DNA from: Callipepla californica brunnescens
Taxonomy: Eukaryota; Chordata; Aves; Galliformes; Odontophoridae
DNA: 64,000 nucleotides
Direction: 5' to 3'
Assembly: GCA_023055505.1 (NCBI GenBank)
Contig: JALIRH010000026.1
Coordinates: forward strand, 6,897,591 to 6,961,590
Position numbers and translations under genes: made by a program
Notes under the pieces: model-generated
What the model saw: only the letters and a program-made list of their open reading frames with translations
Database searches by the model: none
Told to the model about the DNA's origin: nothing
Part shown: positions 51,001-63,332 of the stretch, in pieces
Position numbering within the stretch: position 1 is the first letter of the stretch
How the letters are laid out: each line of letters begins with the position of its first letter

Positions 51001-53435
51001 CTTTGTGAGGAGTTTTCTGACTTAAACTACAGCTTCTACTTGCAGAAGAAATAGGACTGGGAAGGACCAGATCTGAGCCAATGATACAGTCAGGCTTAGC
51101 GATTTGGGAATTTTTGGTTTCTCCTTGCTTTCCTGTAAGTTACACAAATGCAGTGGCAGGAAGACTTAGGAGAGGGAGGCCCTGCAGAGTAGGAAACCCC
51201 TCCACTCTCAGCTCCATTCCCAACCTCTGCCCCTCCTGGCGATGCACTCCCACAGCTCCATGCCATGCACGTGGCAGCTTGGCTGTGCCTGACTCACCCC
51301 TTGCCCTGTGCTGATCCGAGCATGGCCACTCCCTGCCGTGCCCAGGGCCTGCCTGGGCTGCATGCTACAGCAGGTCGCTACTGGCACTGCCTCAGGCCCC
51401 GTGAGACACTGCCAGCATCTCAGGGCGGCTGCTCTGTCATCTGTGGGCAAGGGCCCATTAGAGAGGGGTGCTTGGAAAGTGCTGTTTGGGTGTTACCTGG
51501 AGCAGGAAGCCAGAGCTGAAGCTCCTCTCTAGGCAGTAGGAAAGGTGCTCCCACTCCACCTAAGTGCTCTTTTAATGGCCAGCACTGCATGCTTTGTCCT
51601 GTGCTTGGAGCCATGCTGTAAGCCTGCAGCCTCTACTATCAACCTGAGGTCTTCAGCTTTTCCGGACCAAACTGTGCTTTTAGTTACATCTGGTTGACCC
51701 CATACCCTTCCAGCTCCACACTAGTGATGTGCAACTCTGCTGCATCCAGACACATAGGTGCAAACTTCGCAGTGCTCCTTGCTCTCAGCAGTGCTCTGAA
51801 ATTAATGATTCAACAGCTCTAGGGGCTCAGCAGTGATCTTGAAGTCTCTTGAGGGACTATAGCCTGGTGTTGCTGACTGAAATACAATGAACAGCCTTGC
51901 AGATGTAAAAGGAATGTCCCCCTGCATGGAGCTCTTACTGGGACCTGGGCACACTCATTGTGCTACCACCCTGCAGGAAGTGCAGCGTGGCCAGGATGAA
52001 GCCGTCAGAGTACCACAATCCAAATGGCAAGGCATGGATTTTACAAGGCTCCAGTGAGGTGTGGGAACAGGGTTTATAAGGCTGCCATCTGTCTGTGCTG
52101 CAAGGGCTAATCACTCTCCCATTGCCTGCTGTGGAAGTGCTGTCTGAATTGTAAAGGTGAGGCTGTGGGGTTTCCTGAGCTTTTGAGACATGTCTGGGGC
52201 TGGAGGGGACAGGAGGAAAGCTCCCAGAAAGCTGCTGCCCTGTCGATCTGTGAGCAGAAAATGGTGAGTATGCAGGTTGCCCTGGGGGGGGTCAGCCACA
52301 GCAGAATGCTTCCAGCCCAACCGCAGTGTTTGTAAGTCCCTGTAGAAACCCGGTCCCCTCCAGGTCTGTTCCTCTTGTCTCTCTGCTTTGCTGAGACCTC
52401 TGCTCTGTTCCTCATGGGATTTTTCTTCCTGTGGACGCTTTGATCATGAGGCACGTGCAAAGCCTGCAGCATATTTTCCTGATATGCCTTCAGCACGGCG
52501 GGGCTGCCTTTAACGCAGGCAAGACCAAACCGTTTTGTAACAACTCTTACCTCATTCTTACAGCTAAGCACGATCACTAACCGTGATAAGATCTGCAGCG
52601 TGCCTGGAACCTGCAGCCCGATTTTACAGCCTGCAATAGTACTGACTTTCAGGAAAAAAAAAAATGAACAACCAAAACACAGTCCACCTATTTCTCTCTG
52701 CCACGCGGTTTTAACACGCTACTGATCTGCATCAAGGCAGTGGGCAGAAGCTGCCCTGATGCCAGGGGGTACTTTGCCCCCACCGGGGGAGTACTGTCCC
52801 CATAGAGCAGCCCTGCATCTCGAGCTGTGAGCTGTGCACCCATAGCAGGAACACTCAGCACTCAGCCGCAGGCAGCCCTTCCCTCTCAGCTTCCCAATGC
52901 TGAGTGCTCAGTGGGACAGACTGCCAAACACTGATCTCAGCGTGGGCTGCTCTCTTGGGTTTCGGATCATCAGTGCTGCAGAAATCAGCAGCTGGCTTTT
53001 GGGTGGAAGGAGAGCTTGAACTTGGTCTGCGGGTTTACTATTGCTTACAGTCAACAGCATGGGTGTGGGAGTAGGATGATACAAGAAACAGTTAACATAA
53101 GCCCCAAAAGAAGAGATGAGCAAGAATGGAGTTGGCAGTTCCCACGTACCTAGCCTGATGTTTTGGATTAAGTCTCCATCATGCAGCCTTACATCTAAGG
53201 AGAAGCAACAAGGAGAAGACACTGCCAGGAGGGAGCCAGGTGAGCAGAGGTGGCGAACAGCTGCCAGCAGCAGCAAGCAAGCTCCCACAAGTCCCTTATT
53301 CCCAAGGCCAGCTGTCACCCCCCGAGACCGGTCCCCCACCAGTTCCCATGCCAGAGGCCACTCACCATCTTGGGCTGAGCCCTGCCGGACCAGGAGCAAG
53401 GCGCTGAGTAGTGGCACCCAGCCTGGCGCCCGCAT
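44959..53435 (-). CDS. TMEM154: TMEM154, transmembrane protein 154 (five coding exons, 193 aa)
   Basis: Coding exons are 53435-53366, 48824-48498, 47224-47197, 46429-46344 and 45029-44959. They sum to 582 nt and the junction phases agree throughout (1,1,2,1). The product has a signal peptide (about residues 1-21), a Ser/Thr/Pro-rich acidic ectodomain (22-100) with no cysteine, one hydrophobic span (about 101-124), a basic stop-transfer stretch (HSRKKSK) and a 69-residue cytoplasmic tail. The tail motifs ELGSENVK, EEDTPSVMEIEMEELDKW and ECLPT match vertebrate TMEM154 as I know it; the ectodomain is poorly conserved, as is usual for the family. Mammalian TMEM154 is about 183 residues, so the length fits. 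Its molecular function is unresolved; in sheep, alleles affect susceptibility to ovine lentivirus. The neighbour in amniotes is FBXW7. Identity is secure; transcript ends are not defined here. Confidence 0.93.
46344..46429 (-). CDS. TMEM154: TMEM154 exon encoding the conserved acidic tail motif
   Basis: This 86-nt exon follows the acceptor CCTCTCAAG. Its first base completes Ser with the micro-exon. The 28 codons contain EEDTPSVMEIEMEELDKW followed by MNSMNKN, the best conserved part of the family. The phase-1 end at AATG|GTACAT is a weak donor, but it is the one that joins in frame to the last exon. A second GT (GTAACC) lies 7 nt further on. Confidence 0.92.
47197..47224 (-). CDS. TMEM154: TMEM154 micro-exon encoding ELGSENVK
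   Basis: This 28-nt exon has acceptor TTTTCTTTTCCAG and donor AG|GTAAAG. It reads (x)AT GAG CTG GGC AGT GAA AAT GTG AAA AG, giving ELGSENVK, identical to the mammalian TMEM154 tail as I recall it. Joined directly to exon 2 it is in frame (SKQ-D-ELGSENVK). It is too short to show as an ORF. Confidence 0.9.
48498..48824 (-). CDS. TMEM154: TMEM154 coding exon 2: ectodomain, membrane span and basic stop-transfer
   Basis: The exon starts after the acceptor GTTTGGCAG and its first two bases complete a Gly codon with exon 1. It encodes 108 full codons: an acidic start (SENDEEGSGYG), a Thr/Pro/Ser-rich mucin-like stalk with many candidate O-glycosylation sites and no Asn-X-Ser/Thr sequon, then a hydrophobic run opening VLVYAVPAVLLALL, and HSRKKSKQ on the cytoplasmic side. 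It ends in phase 1 at CAAG|GTAAGT. The open frame runs 28 codons past the donor, but that stretch is intron. Confidence 0.93.
48825..53365 (-). other. TMEM154 intron 1
   Basis: A 4.5-kb intron bounded by consensus GT (53365-53364) and AG (48826-48825). It holds an MIR-like SINE fragment near 49.3 kb and a short poly-A near 50.94 kb. The long GC-rich open frames in 51.2-52.6 kb show no family features. Confidence 0.85.
49280..49375 (-). repeat. MIR/CORE-SINE-like fragment in TMEM154 intron 1
   Basis: TTAATCTTCATAATGGCCCT, GAGATGAGCAGTTACCATCT and CCATTTTACAAATGAGAAAT, followed by AGAAGGACAGAATG, correspond to the standard MIR 3' half (TTAATCCTCACAACAACCCT...CCATTTTACAGATGAGGAAA). Strand is given relative to the SINE 5'-to-3' convention and is uncertain. 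Confidence 0.65.
53366..53435 (-). CDS. TMEM154: TMEM154 coding exon 1: signal peptide
   Basis: The exon encodes 23 residues plus one base, beginning MRAPGWVPLLSALLLVRQG, a classic signal peptide with a likely cleavage after the following Ser-Ala, before Gln-Asp. The start codon is preceded by A at -3 (GGCAGCATGC), a good Kozak context. The exon ends at a consensus donor, G|GTGAGTGG, in phase 1. The open frame continues upstream of this ATG, but the signal peptide begins exactly here, which decides the start. A longer reading frame into the intron (to 52908) is not coding because the donor interrupts it. Confidence 0.92.
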
Positions 53436-53700
53436 GCTGCCTTGGCCTCCGCGGCTCTCTGCGGGCTTCGGCGGAGCATTTACATTTCCTGTTTCCTGCC
53501 CCCGGTGCCTCCGAGTTGTGCTTCTTTGGGAGATGGGCTCTGTTTGATTGTTTTTAGGAAGTGATGTAATGCCGTCCGGGCCTGTCAAGCAGGCAGGGAT
53601 TGCAAAACCGAGAGGAGGCTGCTCCTCCAGCTGAGGCACCTGTGGGCTTCCCGCCCTCTCTGCTCCTGCCTGCTGGGACGGCCCTGACACCCTCCATTGC
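53436..53700 (-). promoter_or_regulatory. TMEM154 5' UTR and proximal promoter region
   Basis: The sequence immediately upstream of the signal-peptide exon is moderately GC-rich but is not a true CpG island. On the minus strand, about 51-62 bases upstream of the ATG, it has two closely spaced GGAA cores (AGGAAACAGGAAAT, 53497-53484), typical of ETS-family binding sites. No TATA box was recognised. The transcription start cannot be placed from sequence alone. Confidence 0.4.
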
Positions 53701-56700
53701 CCTCAGCACAGCGGTGCTGAGCAGCATCCACACCCTGTGTGACCTGGGCACAAGCACCAAGCGTATGTGTCAGCTTAGTCAGCTTCACATTGTCTTTAGG
53801 AGCGACCGAGCCAGCGCATCTCAGTAATGCTGTGCCATTTCTAACCTCCACTTGTCCCACTGAATGCTGTGCACGTTTGCCATTCCATACGGCAGCCCCT
53901 AATGCTGAGCTGGCTCCAGAAAATGGGTGAAAAAATGTTGGCCTGCCTAGCATCCGGTGTTTTGGGCTAGTTTTGGCAAAGCAAAGTGTAGAAGCTTCTT
54001 GTTCACAGTGGGTGACTCAGTTGGAAAGTGCTGAATGAGAGCGTTAGCTGACATGGGGAGAGAGGGGCCTCAGCCTTGCCTGCCCCCATGCATAAGGCTG
54101 CTTGGGTCATAGGTTTGTTTGCTCCACTGCAAATGCAGCTATGTGATCTAAAATTAAATTCTTTGTGCCCAGCAGAGTCTACAGCCCAGCTGGGACTGGA
54201 GATGCTCTGAAGCATCCCAGATTTGAGCCAGTTTAGATGCTTACCGAAGCACTTTCCAGTACTGAACTGAGGAAGAAGTGATGCATGCTCCCTGTGAAGC
54301 AGCTTTAGGGCATCTCCCCCAGCTATCAGTCTTATTCCAAATTCAGTGTCTAGTGGATTACTGGAAGTAGGCGATGGTGAATCTTTCCATTCAGGCTGGT
54401 GGAAGCTGCTGAAGTGACTAATTGCTGCTCTGGTTTTGCAGCTAATAACTTCTCTTAACACACTGATGCTTTTATAGGTCATCAGTTATGGTTTCTTAGC
54501 TCGAGTAGTGAAGAAATAGGTCAGCGATTCATTTAATGGGCAGCTTGTTAATAGATTTAAAATGCTCGAATGACTGAGCTAACTAACAATTGGAACTGGT
54601 TGCTTATTATCGGTGATGTACCTTTATGCACTGCTTAAGACAGAGGAAAAAAGCGAAGCTGCAGCACTGCAGCTGCAGAAAGATAAAGAGGAGCTCTGAC
54701 AGCACCAAGTGGCTGTTAACCGTTTCTGAGTGACTTCCTTTAGTACCTGATAATCCTTCCCAGATAGATGCTTCAGAGGTGAGGCTTATGCATGCATTTA
54801 AAATTTTCTTGTTAAAAGGTTGCACAAGTTCCAAGTATTAGTAGTAGTGAGTAATCGATTCAGCTGCTTTCAATTATTGCTCATTCACCTTGCAGCAGTG
54901 CCTGGCATTCCTAGTCCTGGGCTAGATCTTGTCTGCACCAAAAAGCATCAGCAGACAAAAACTTCCCCTTAAAGAGCTGGCTGATTTAATGTACAGAAGG
55001 TGCATTATCCCCCTTCCATTTCTTTCCTTTCTCTTTCCCCACTTTGCTCCTCTCAGTCTTCCTAATGTCGCCTGGGCTGCATTTTTCTCTCTGCTTACCA
55101 TGTGCTGCTTATTTGTCTGTGTATGTTCTGTAGATGTAGCCCAGCTCACTTATCCCTTACTAAAGCATGAGATAGACCGGAAGGGAAAAGAGGTAAGGAC
55201 TGACTTACTGTTCTTTTCTCCCCTCGTGTTTCTACTACGCGATAAAATATCCTTTCCTCTTTTCCCTTGAAATCTTTCCATATAGGCTGTAGTATTTCCC
55301 ACTTGGATCCCCACCAATTATTTTTGACACACGTTCAGTTGAAAACTCATGGCTGCCCCTCGAGAGCAAGATAACCACCCCCTGGTGTGTACCTAATTAA
55401 TGGTTTCTAAGGCAAATTAAAGTTCAGAAAACGTGACTTCATGCCACATAACATTTTAATTAAGACTTCAGAGCGATACAAAGGCAACTTGGCATGCATT
55501 TAACTATTTCAGTGTGCAAAATGCAGTTGCTCCTGCGGAGGCAGCCCCAAGCAGGAGTGCTCCTAGCAGCCACTTGCACAATTTCAGCTTGTTTTTTGTT
55601 TATTTTATTTTGGAACCCTTTTTGTACCTTATGAGCATGTTTTCTTGATTGCATTAGCAGATACAGAAGGAGGAGGGAGTCCCAGTTCAACTTGCTTTGA
55701 AAATGGAGGTCTCACTACCTGATATGTTTGTATCGCTGAGATTCCAGGACCGCCAGTACCTCAACTTAAGAAAAACAACAGTGTTTTGCAACGCTGTGGC
55801 CACCTGACTCATGTTCTTCTTGTTCCTTTTTCCTATGAGAGCCTCAACAACACCACAGCAGCTGTACCTCAGAGGGCAGTGGGGCATAGTGCCTGTTGGT
55901 GAGAGAGCTTAAATTAAAAATTTGTGCTTGTGCAGTGTGTCTGCTGCACAAGTCGGCAGCTGATGGGCCTGCTCTGAAACTCAGACAGGGCCATTGTCAG
56001 TCAAGTTCTGCCAGTTTGCTAGTTTACGTCTTATTCCTGCCTCTGAGAGCTGTAGGGAAATGGCAGATAAAATTTTCCCACAGGTCACCATGAAAGAATG
56101 GGAAATTGCACGGCGTCGCAATTTGCGGTGGCATTAAAAGCCATCCTAAAGGCCCCCAGGGGACGGAATGGTGAGCAAAGCCCATGGCCACCCCCCAGAA
56201 CCATCCTCTGCGCCAGCTGCACCCGTGCTTCTGTGTGGGCTGCAGTGGTAGGTGGAAGCTGCCAGATCAGTGCTTAAAAAGATGAGATACTGGCCCTAAC
56301 TGAAACAGCACGACTGAAATTAGAGGGTAATAAAAGTATAAAACCCAGTATGTGCCATTTTTACAACCTCTCTGAATAACTGCTTGTGTACATTTCTGCC
56401 CAGTTTTATTGCCTTTTCTTTATTTTCTACCTCTGCACATCACAAACCATAAAGCTGTGGCTAAAATATTTTGGAGACTTCAATAAGAGGAAAAGGAAAA
56501 TATACAGTTATACTTGAAAGTGCACAGATGTTTGTTTCTAAGTTCCTCTTCAACAGAATGTAAGCTTCCAAGGAGGACTGATAGCATCTCCAAATTCACC
56601 TGAAGTTAGCACAGGAACTGCGGTGGTTTTAAAAGGATCTGAATTGTTTTCCTGATCCTTTCTGTGTTAATAATGGTTTTGATAACTTGCACAGCAGTGC

Positions 56701-58574
56701 AGGGGAGTGCTGGTCAAAGGCTTGCCCCATTCTTTGAAAACAGTCATGTGAATGTCATTCCGCATTGCTGAGCTGGAGTTTGAGACCAAAGGACTTAGAT
56801 ACAGTTTTTCTGTTGTGTTGCCACATATCCCACACTCGTACTCTAATTTTATGTAGCATAAGCAACCCAAGATCAGTTTAAGCAACAGGAGGTCTGTGGG
56901 GGCAACGGCAGCTGTGTTGAAGGAGATGGCCCCTCTGCTCCCCATCTGGGTTTGGGAGGATGTCTGACCAGAAGGAGGCTGGCATGGAGGTCTAGCTGTG
57001 GATTGGTGACAGTGCTCTAGTGTTGCTGCAGCAGGAGATCTGTATGTCTGTAACCTGATGTGTTGGGAGTGAAGTCTTTCTGTAAGAAACTGTATATGAA
57101 CAGGGGAGACCAAGGTTGAGATATGGGGAGAGGTGTTGGAGGGAGGTGGTGCCTTCAGCAACTCAAACAGGGGAAGAGGCAGGAGGGCACTGAGTGATCC
57201 CTGCACGGCACGTTGGCCTTACAGAGGTGCCTAGTAATTAGCTGCCACTTTCAAGTCATTGCTTGATTAAGATTTGTCTTGAAATAATATGCAGTGCTTC
57301 GTAGGACCAGAAACATTTATTTTTAGACAGTTAATAATAAGTGAAACTGATGAAAGGGAGGATTGAAAAACAACAGTGTATCTGCCTCGGGTTTAGTCAT
57401 CAGTGCGTTCAGCAAAATGATGAGTGGAGAAACGACATACTTGAGGAAAAGCAAAGTATGCTTTATAAACCTTTCTTGTTTTTGTTTCTAGGGTGCTTCA
57501 GACTGACAGAACATTATCTTCTCAGCTGTGAATGAAGCTTAAGAAAAGAAGAAAATCGCATTTGTGCAGCAGTATTTTTCTGTAAAAAATGCAACAGCAC
57601 TCCCAAACTGTAACATGAGCTGTAAGAATTTTCTGACCACACCTTAAATCTCAAGATGAACTTTGATGTCCTGAAATAATTTTGCTTGAGACTTTTTTAG
57701 GTTGGGGCAGCTGTCATTTGATCCTCCTGTCTAAGTCCCTCTCTCTATCTTTGAAACTAAACATTCTCTACTTTTTCCTTTGTGTATATTCGCTGTAATT
57801 ACTCAGTTTCACTAATAGAGTCATATAGAGTCCAGACTATAAGGGAACATTAAAGAACAGCTTTTTTAAAGGTGTTCACATAACTAAGGATGCAAATAAG
57901 TGCTAACCACATTCAAGAGTATGGGTATCTGATCTGAGACAAGTTTGGTTCTCAGAGACTTTGCAGATGTGCATGTTCCTAGCTGGCCATCTAAATGCCT
58001 TTACCAGGTCCAGTTCCAGCAGCCCAGCCTTGTGCTGGGGAGATCTCCTAAAATCATGGGGCGGCCTCTGTTTCTGCTTCAGGGCAGCTCTGCAGGACGT
58101 GGACACATATTTGGGAATGCAAACAGCCCCTCTGCAGTCAAAGACAGTGTCCAGCAGAGAAGCAGACATATAATGTCTACAAGAGTGAGGTATTACACAC
58201 AGGGATTGAATTGGTGTACTCAAAGCAAAGGCAAAATGCAGGCTGTTGAGTTGTCTGTCAGCCTACATTCCATGCATGTTGGTTTTTGATGTTAGGTCCT
58301 CACACACAAGAATGTTGGGATTCCTGAGTTCACCAAAATTTAAGTAGCTGTCTGTGTCCTCTGTTTTTGCTTGGGTTTGGGATGGGAGAAATCCTTCCCA
58401 AAGCACAGAGCTGGTTGCAATGTGCATGTACATCCTTCAGTCCCATATGCAGTGTTCTGAAGGCTAATGTACCACAGAACTGCAATTTTTGTACTTATGT
58501 GTGCCCATGTATGAGGAAGCAGCATTAGCACTCTGCAAGAAAGAACCCCCCTCCCTCCCCCCCACAAGTTTTAG

Positions 58575-58640
58575 TATGGGATTGGACTCGTTGGTCTTTA
58601 GAGGTCCCTTGCAACCCCAGCAGTTCTATGACTCTATGTA
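58575..58640 (+). repeat. CR1 3' tail fragment
   Basis: GGGATTGGACTCGTTGG, TTAGAGGTCCCTTGCAACC and GTTCTATGACTCTATG are the last ~60 bases of a CR1 element. Confidence 0.85.
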
Positions 58641-59760
58641 CCTTGCACTAGGAACCAGTGTCCTAGCAAGACACTGTTTTATGACACGGCTGCACCTCCC
58701 TGCTGCTGGCGGGGGCATGAGGGTTGGCCCGAAGGGTGCAGCATGGCCTTCCAGCTCAGCAGGCACTGTAAGATGTTGGTAAATACTATCAGGGCTTCCA
58801 CAAAGGAGGCGGCTCAAAAGGATCATGCTGCCTCCTGTGCAGGCCTCCAAGATGAGGTGAGAGGATGAAGAAGTCCTAAGGAAGTTTTAAACTCATAGAG
58901 CTCTCTAATCTCCATTCTGAATAATCCCTTAGGAAGATTGCATTCATTTAAATTTCATATAATCTCATTGCCCAAGATGATATCTGTCTTCCTCGTAGTA
59001 GCTCGCAAGAGATCATTGCTAGGGATGCAGCATATAAATGGGAATGCAGGTTTGAAACTGTACATGCGAGTCACAGCTGTGTGCAGACCACGATGTAGAG
59101 CTCAGTAGGCGGTGACTGAGTCCTGTTACTCCCCCAGATCTCCTGGTTGCTATTAAACCCATCAGTATTTAAGGTGCAGCTGCAGGCTGGTTTTCAAGCC
59201 CTCTGGGGCAGCCAGCTTGCCCAGCACAGCTGCAAACAGCGGTGGCCAAGCCACTCTCACTCTATCAGATTCTGATAGATCTTCGAAGGGACAGCATGGC
59301 TCCGGGGGAGGGATGGGTGGCCCCCTGTGGGAACGCTCACAGCATGTTGGCTTTACACTGCAGCTCCAGTGAGCTCCAGTGTTTTGGATCTCTGCTGCCT
59401 GCTTTCCCTTGCTACAAGGCTGCAGCGCACCACGTGGCCAAACTCAGGAGCTGATGAAATGCCACGCGAGTTCTCAAACCCATCCAGCTCTTCTTGCACA
59501 GAGCCTCTTCTAGGCTGCACTGAAATACCTCTCTTATGCATGAAACTTGCTTCAGTTCTGCTTTGTCTCTAGGCAAATTCATCTTCGCTTCCTGAATGTA
59601 CAGGAGCCCTGGGCAGTGCTGTGACGTACAGTTTACATAGATGATTAGCTCTGGGGAAAAGAAACAGAGCAACCTTTTGTCAATTAATTTTGAAGTAGAG
59701 CTAAGGCATAGGCGGTCATTTCTTGCCATCCTAAATCGAGACATTCCTTGTTTTGTTTTG

Positions 59761-59800
59761 TTTTATTTTATTTTATTTTATTTTATTTTATTTTATTTTA
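59761..59800 (+). repeat. TTTTA pentanucleotide microsatellite
   Basis: Eight perfect TTTTA units preceded by TTTTG units. A common avian microsatellite class, probably variable in length. Confidence 0.97.
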
Positions 59801-60410
59801 CTTTATTATATTTGTGGCTAGTTTGCATATGGATGAGGACTTTAGGAGGGCTTTCACTATTAATTTTGAATAAAAAGTTCTGCTCAGCCTGAGTAATAAG
59901 TTCTCTTTGATCTACTGCAAGGGAATTTCAATGGACTAAGACTTTGCCTTTTGGCTCATTCTTTTTATGATCTACCTGACTTCCCCTGAGAGTCCCAGAC
60001 CAAACGGTCGGGCTACAACGTCAAACAGGACACACAGATCTGGAAACTCCTAAAGAACTGTGAAACAAAGTAAAAGAAAAAATACAAAAAATGTCAGTTC
60101 AGATGATAATATTGATAGCTGATGTCTGAGCTGCTTGTGTCTGATCTATTATTTTTTGCAAAATTATTATGCTGCTAGCTAGTGAACAAATAGCAGACAC
60201 ATTCTTCATGCAGGTTTTGTTTGTGGGTTTAATTTTTTACGCATGTAAAGAATGAGTCATACCCACCCCACCCCCTCAAAAAAAATCATATTAAAAAAAA
60301 ACCGAAGAAAAAGGTTTAGGGAAAGTAGCATTCTTTGATTAATATGTAACCTTTGAACCAAGTATCAAGAAGACACACCAAGTGAAAATATAAAATAGAA
60401 AGTCAAGAAC

Positions 60411-60440
60411 TGGAGAACTGTGGAGAACTGTGGAGAACTG
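60411..60440 (+). repeat. Three perfect 10-bp tandem copies
   Basis: TGGAGAACTG occurs three times in succession without change. Confidence 0.95.
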
Positions 60441-60897
60441 GTTGGCTCTGGAAAGAGTTAAATACTTGGTTATAGAGAAGAGAAATGGATGTCAAAACGT
60501 TGAAAGGAGGAAAAAGGGGACTGAAATGCTGTTAAAACTTAAATGAAGCCAGTAAACAAGAAGGGAGGAAAGATCTAAATGACTGAGTGATACTTAGCAA
60601 TGGAAATAGAAAAGTGGCTGGTGACAAGAATCCTATGTGGGTATATAAGGGTTAGAGATGAAACAGAAATGGAAGGGTTCAGATGAAGACATTAAATGTC
60701 AGACTGAGACTCTCAGGAGTACGGATCAGAAGGGACCACTGATAGAAGGAAAAAATGGAGATACTTGAAAGGAGAGGAATATGTATTTTATTACCAATTC
60801 TCTCAGACATCCTAAGACTGCTGCAAAAATCACAGCTCACCTGGCCTCTATTTCTTCATATGTAAAATTAAGCTAAAATGCATCTGGATTAATTTGG

Positions 60898-60990
60898 AAT
60901 CATAGAATCCTTAGAGTTGGATGAGACCTCTGAAGACCATCTAGTCTAACTCCCCTGCAATGAACAGGCACATCCACAGGTAGACATAGT
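60898..60990 (-). repeat. CR1 3' tail fragment, reverse orientation
   Basis: AATCATAGAATCCTTAGAGT, GACCTCTGAAGACCATCTAG and CTAACTCCCCTGC are the reverse complement of a CR1 3' end. Confidence 0.85.
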
Positions 60991-61839
60991 TGCCTATTTT
61001 TAGACCTATTTCTAAAGCGTTTAGGAGAGCTGGATGAAAATACTACTTTACTGAAAAAAATACGGATATGCTGAATGTTCTGCGCTAAATGAAGCAACGA
61101 TTTAGGAAGGCCCCTAAGTATTGCAGTACAGAAATTAGGGCCTGAGATCATGAGTGTGTGTACCAAGAAGGTGACAGCAGCTGATACATGAGGTGCTTCA
61201 AAATTATTGCCTGCAAGAGGCAATATCAGAAATGTGCTCAGAGGTGAATGTCTTTTAGGAACAAGGCTGACAAGCTGAGTAGGAGATGGGGTGGTGTGAA
61301 ATCGATGGCAGACATGGCATTCAAGGGAAATACTGAGAAATACAGTACAGCATTTTCAAAATTGTTAGAAATTTTCTTCTCACTGAAACAGGCTGAGAAG
61401 TCAGGGTGGCATTCATTCACTTGGTCAATTGCTGAAATTTGTAATTCACGCTCTTCTGCAGCTCTCTGTGAGCAGAGGTGACACTGTCTAGAAAAAGCTG
61501 TCAGAGCACTGCTTGTTTCACTGCCCTGCCCTCGCTCCAAATTTGTGTGGCTTTAGCTAAGGGCCACAGTCACAGCTGTAAGACAGAAAATGCACCTCAG
61601 GAGTGTGGGCTGGCCTAGAAGGAACTGCAATGGACTACACAAGAACTATAATCTCACCTGTAAGTAATGTGACTATGCTGTGGCATGAGTGCATCACTGA
61701 GAGGGAATCACACCCCCACACAGTGCTGCTCCAGCGGTACAAAAACAGTGAACAGAACCAGGCTGCCAGGCACGGGGCTGTTCTGTTGTCAGCTGTGGAA
61801 ATGATTTTTCTATTGTTAATGAAGGGATCGATATAAAAT

Positions 61840-61932
61840 AGGCAGTTGCTCTTCAGATGGCAAACATTTTGTGGATGGTTGTACTGGATGATACTGGAGG
61901 ACTTTTCCAATCTTGGTGATTCTATGATTTCA
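61840..61932 (+). repeat. CR1 3' tail fragment
   Basis: GGTTGTACTGGATGATACTG, GGACTTTTCCAATCTTGG and TGATTCTATGATTTC match the CR1 3' end. Confidence 0.8.
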
Positions 61933-63332
61933 ATTAGCAGAGATTTGTTTCCTCATGCGTTGAGGAACTTTGGTTCAGATTTTCAAGGAAACCACATAAT
62001 AGGCATATTAAAACATTTAAACACAAATATTGGGTTCCTTGTTTAAATAGAAAAGATTACCTCAGGCAGCAGCACCATTCAGTTCCCAGTAAGAACTTTG
62101 CAAAGTCCTCTAATGACTGCCTCCTAAAAATTGTAAGCAACAGTAATGCGCACAAACACAAATAATATTTATTAAAAATTTCAAAAGCACACCTAATTTT
62201 CTTATTACACAGGAATGACTCAGAGGATGGTTTTGATTATATCAAACATAGCTCCTTTTTTTTTTTTTTACCTTTTTTTCTCTTAATATTGTGGCATTGT
62301 TTGAAAGTTGCTTATATTCTTAAGGTTTCATATATTCAGTTCATATTGCATGAAGGAACTTTGGGTTCCTGCAAGTGACCTCATTGCCAAAACACATCAC
62401 TATTACCTAATTATAGCATGCAGTAGAAACATGTTCAGGAAAAAGCCCATAGTTGTCTGAAAAGAACATCTGAAGTTTTAGAGAACCTGCTTTTTGTAGG
62501 AACATCTCCTAGCTCCAAATGTTGTCCAGTCAAAAACAATATTCCTCCTCACTCTTTAATAGATATGACTGCAGCCATATGAAGCCATATGAAGGTTTAT
62601 CCAGGCAATGTAGAAAAATCTCAGACTGCATGTGCATTTTGAAACTACCAACATCTGCATAGCTGACCACTTCCCTTTTCACTGTTAGCACGTAGGACGC
62701 AAGGAGTCAGTGCTTCCCCTGTTAACAAACACCTGCAATGGCAACAGCTTCAAAATAGCTTTCATATTCTCTGTTAAGGATAAATGTAACTACAGTCTGA
62801 TTATCAACGAATACTTGGCCTCCTACTTAATTGTGAAAGCTGTGGTGTTTGAATACAAAGGGCTTACCTACAGAAATATTTGTAGTGACTGCATTTTAGC
62901 TTGCTGTCTAAAAATGAAATAGGAGGGCAGGAGAAAGTCACATATTTTCTAAAGATTTGAGGTCCCGGTGAGTTGTACGTTGTTTAAAGCAAGTTCCACA
63001 ATTTGCCTTCAAAGTTCAGACCGAATTACTAAATTCTTCCTGTTGTTTTCTTCCGTGAGTGTTGCAGCACTCAGTGATTGCTTTCCTCTATCATCAGCTA
63101 GCGATGGTATCTCTGAACTCCTGACTTGCTAATCCTCACGGAGCAAAGGCTGCAGCTCTTGTAAACTGAACCCACTTATTGAGATCATGTCAGGCTTTCT
63201 CATACAGATCAACACTTTGCACTGAGTGCTCTCAGAAGGAAACAGAGAGCCTCCTTATTTGCACTCCAGGCCTGTGAGGTCTGCACAGAGTTGAATCGTA
63301 AAGGACATGCAAAACCACTAAGGGGAAGCTTT

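Noticed and set aside
52908..53690. 260-aa minus-strand open frame containing the TMEM154 signal peptide
   Set aside because: Only 53435-53366 is coding. The frame upstream of the ATG is 5' flank, and downstream it runs through the GTGAGT donor into intron.
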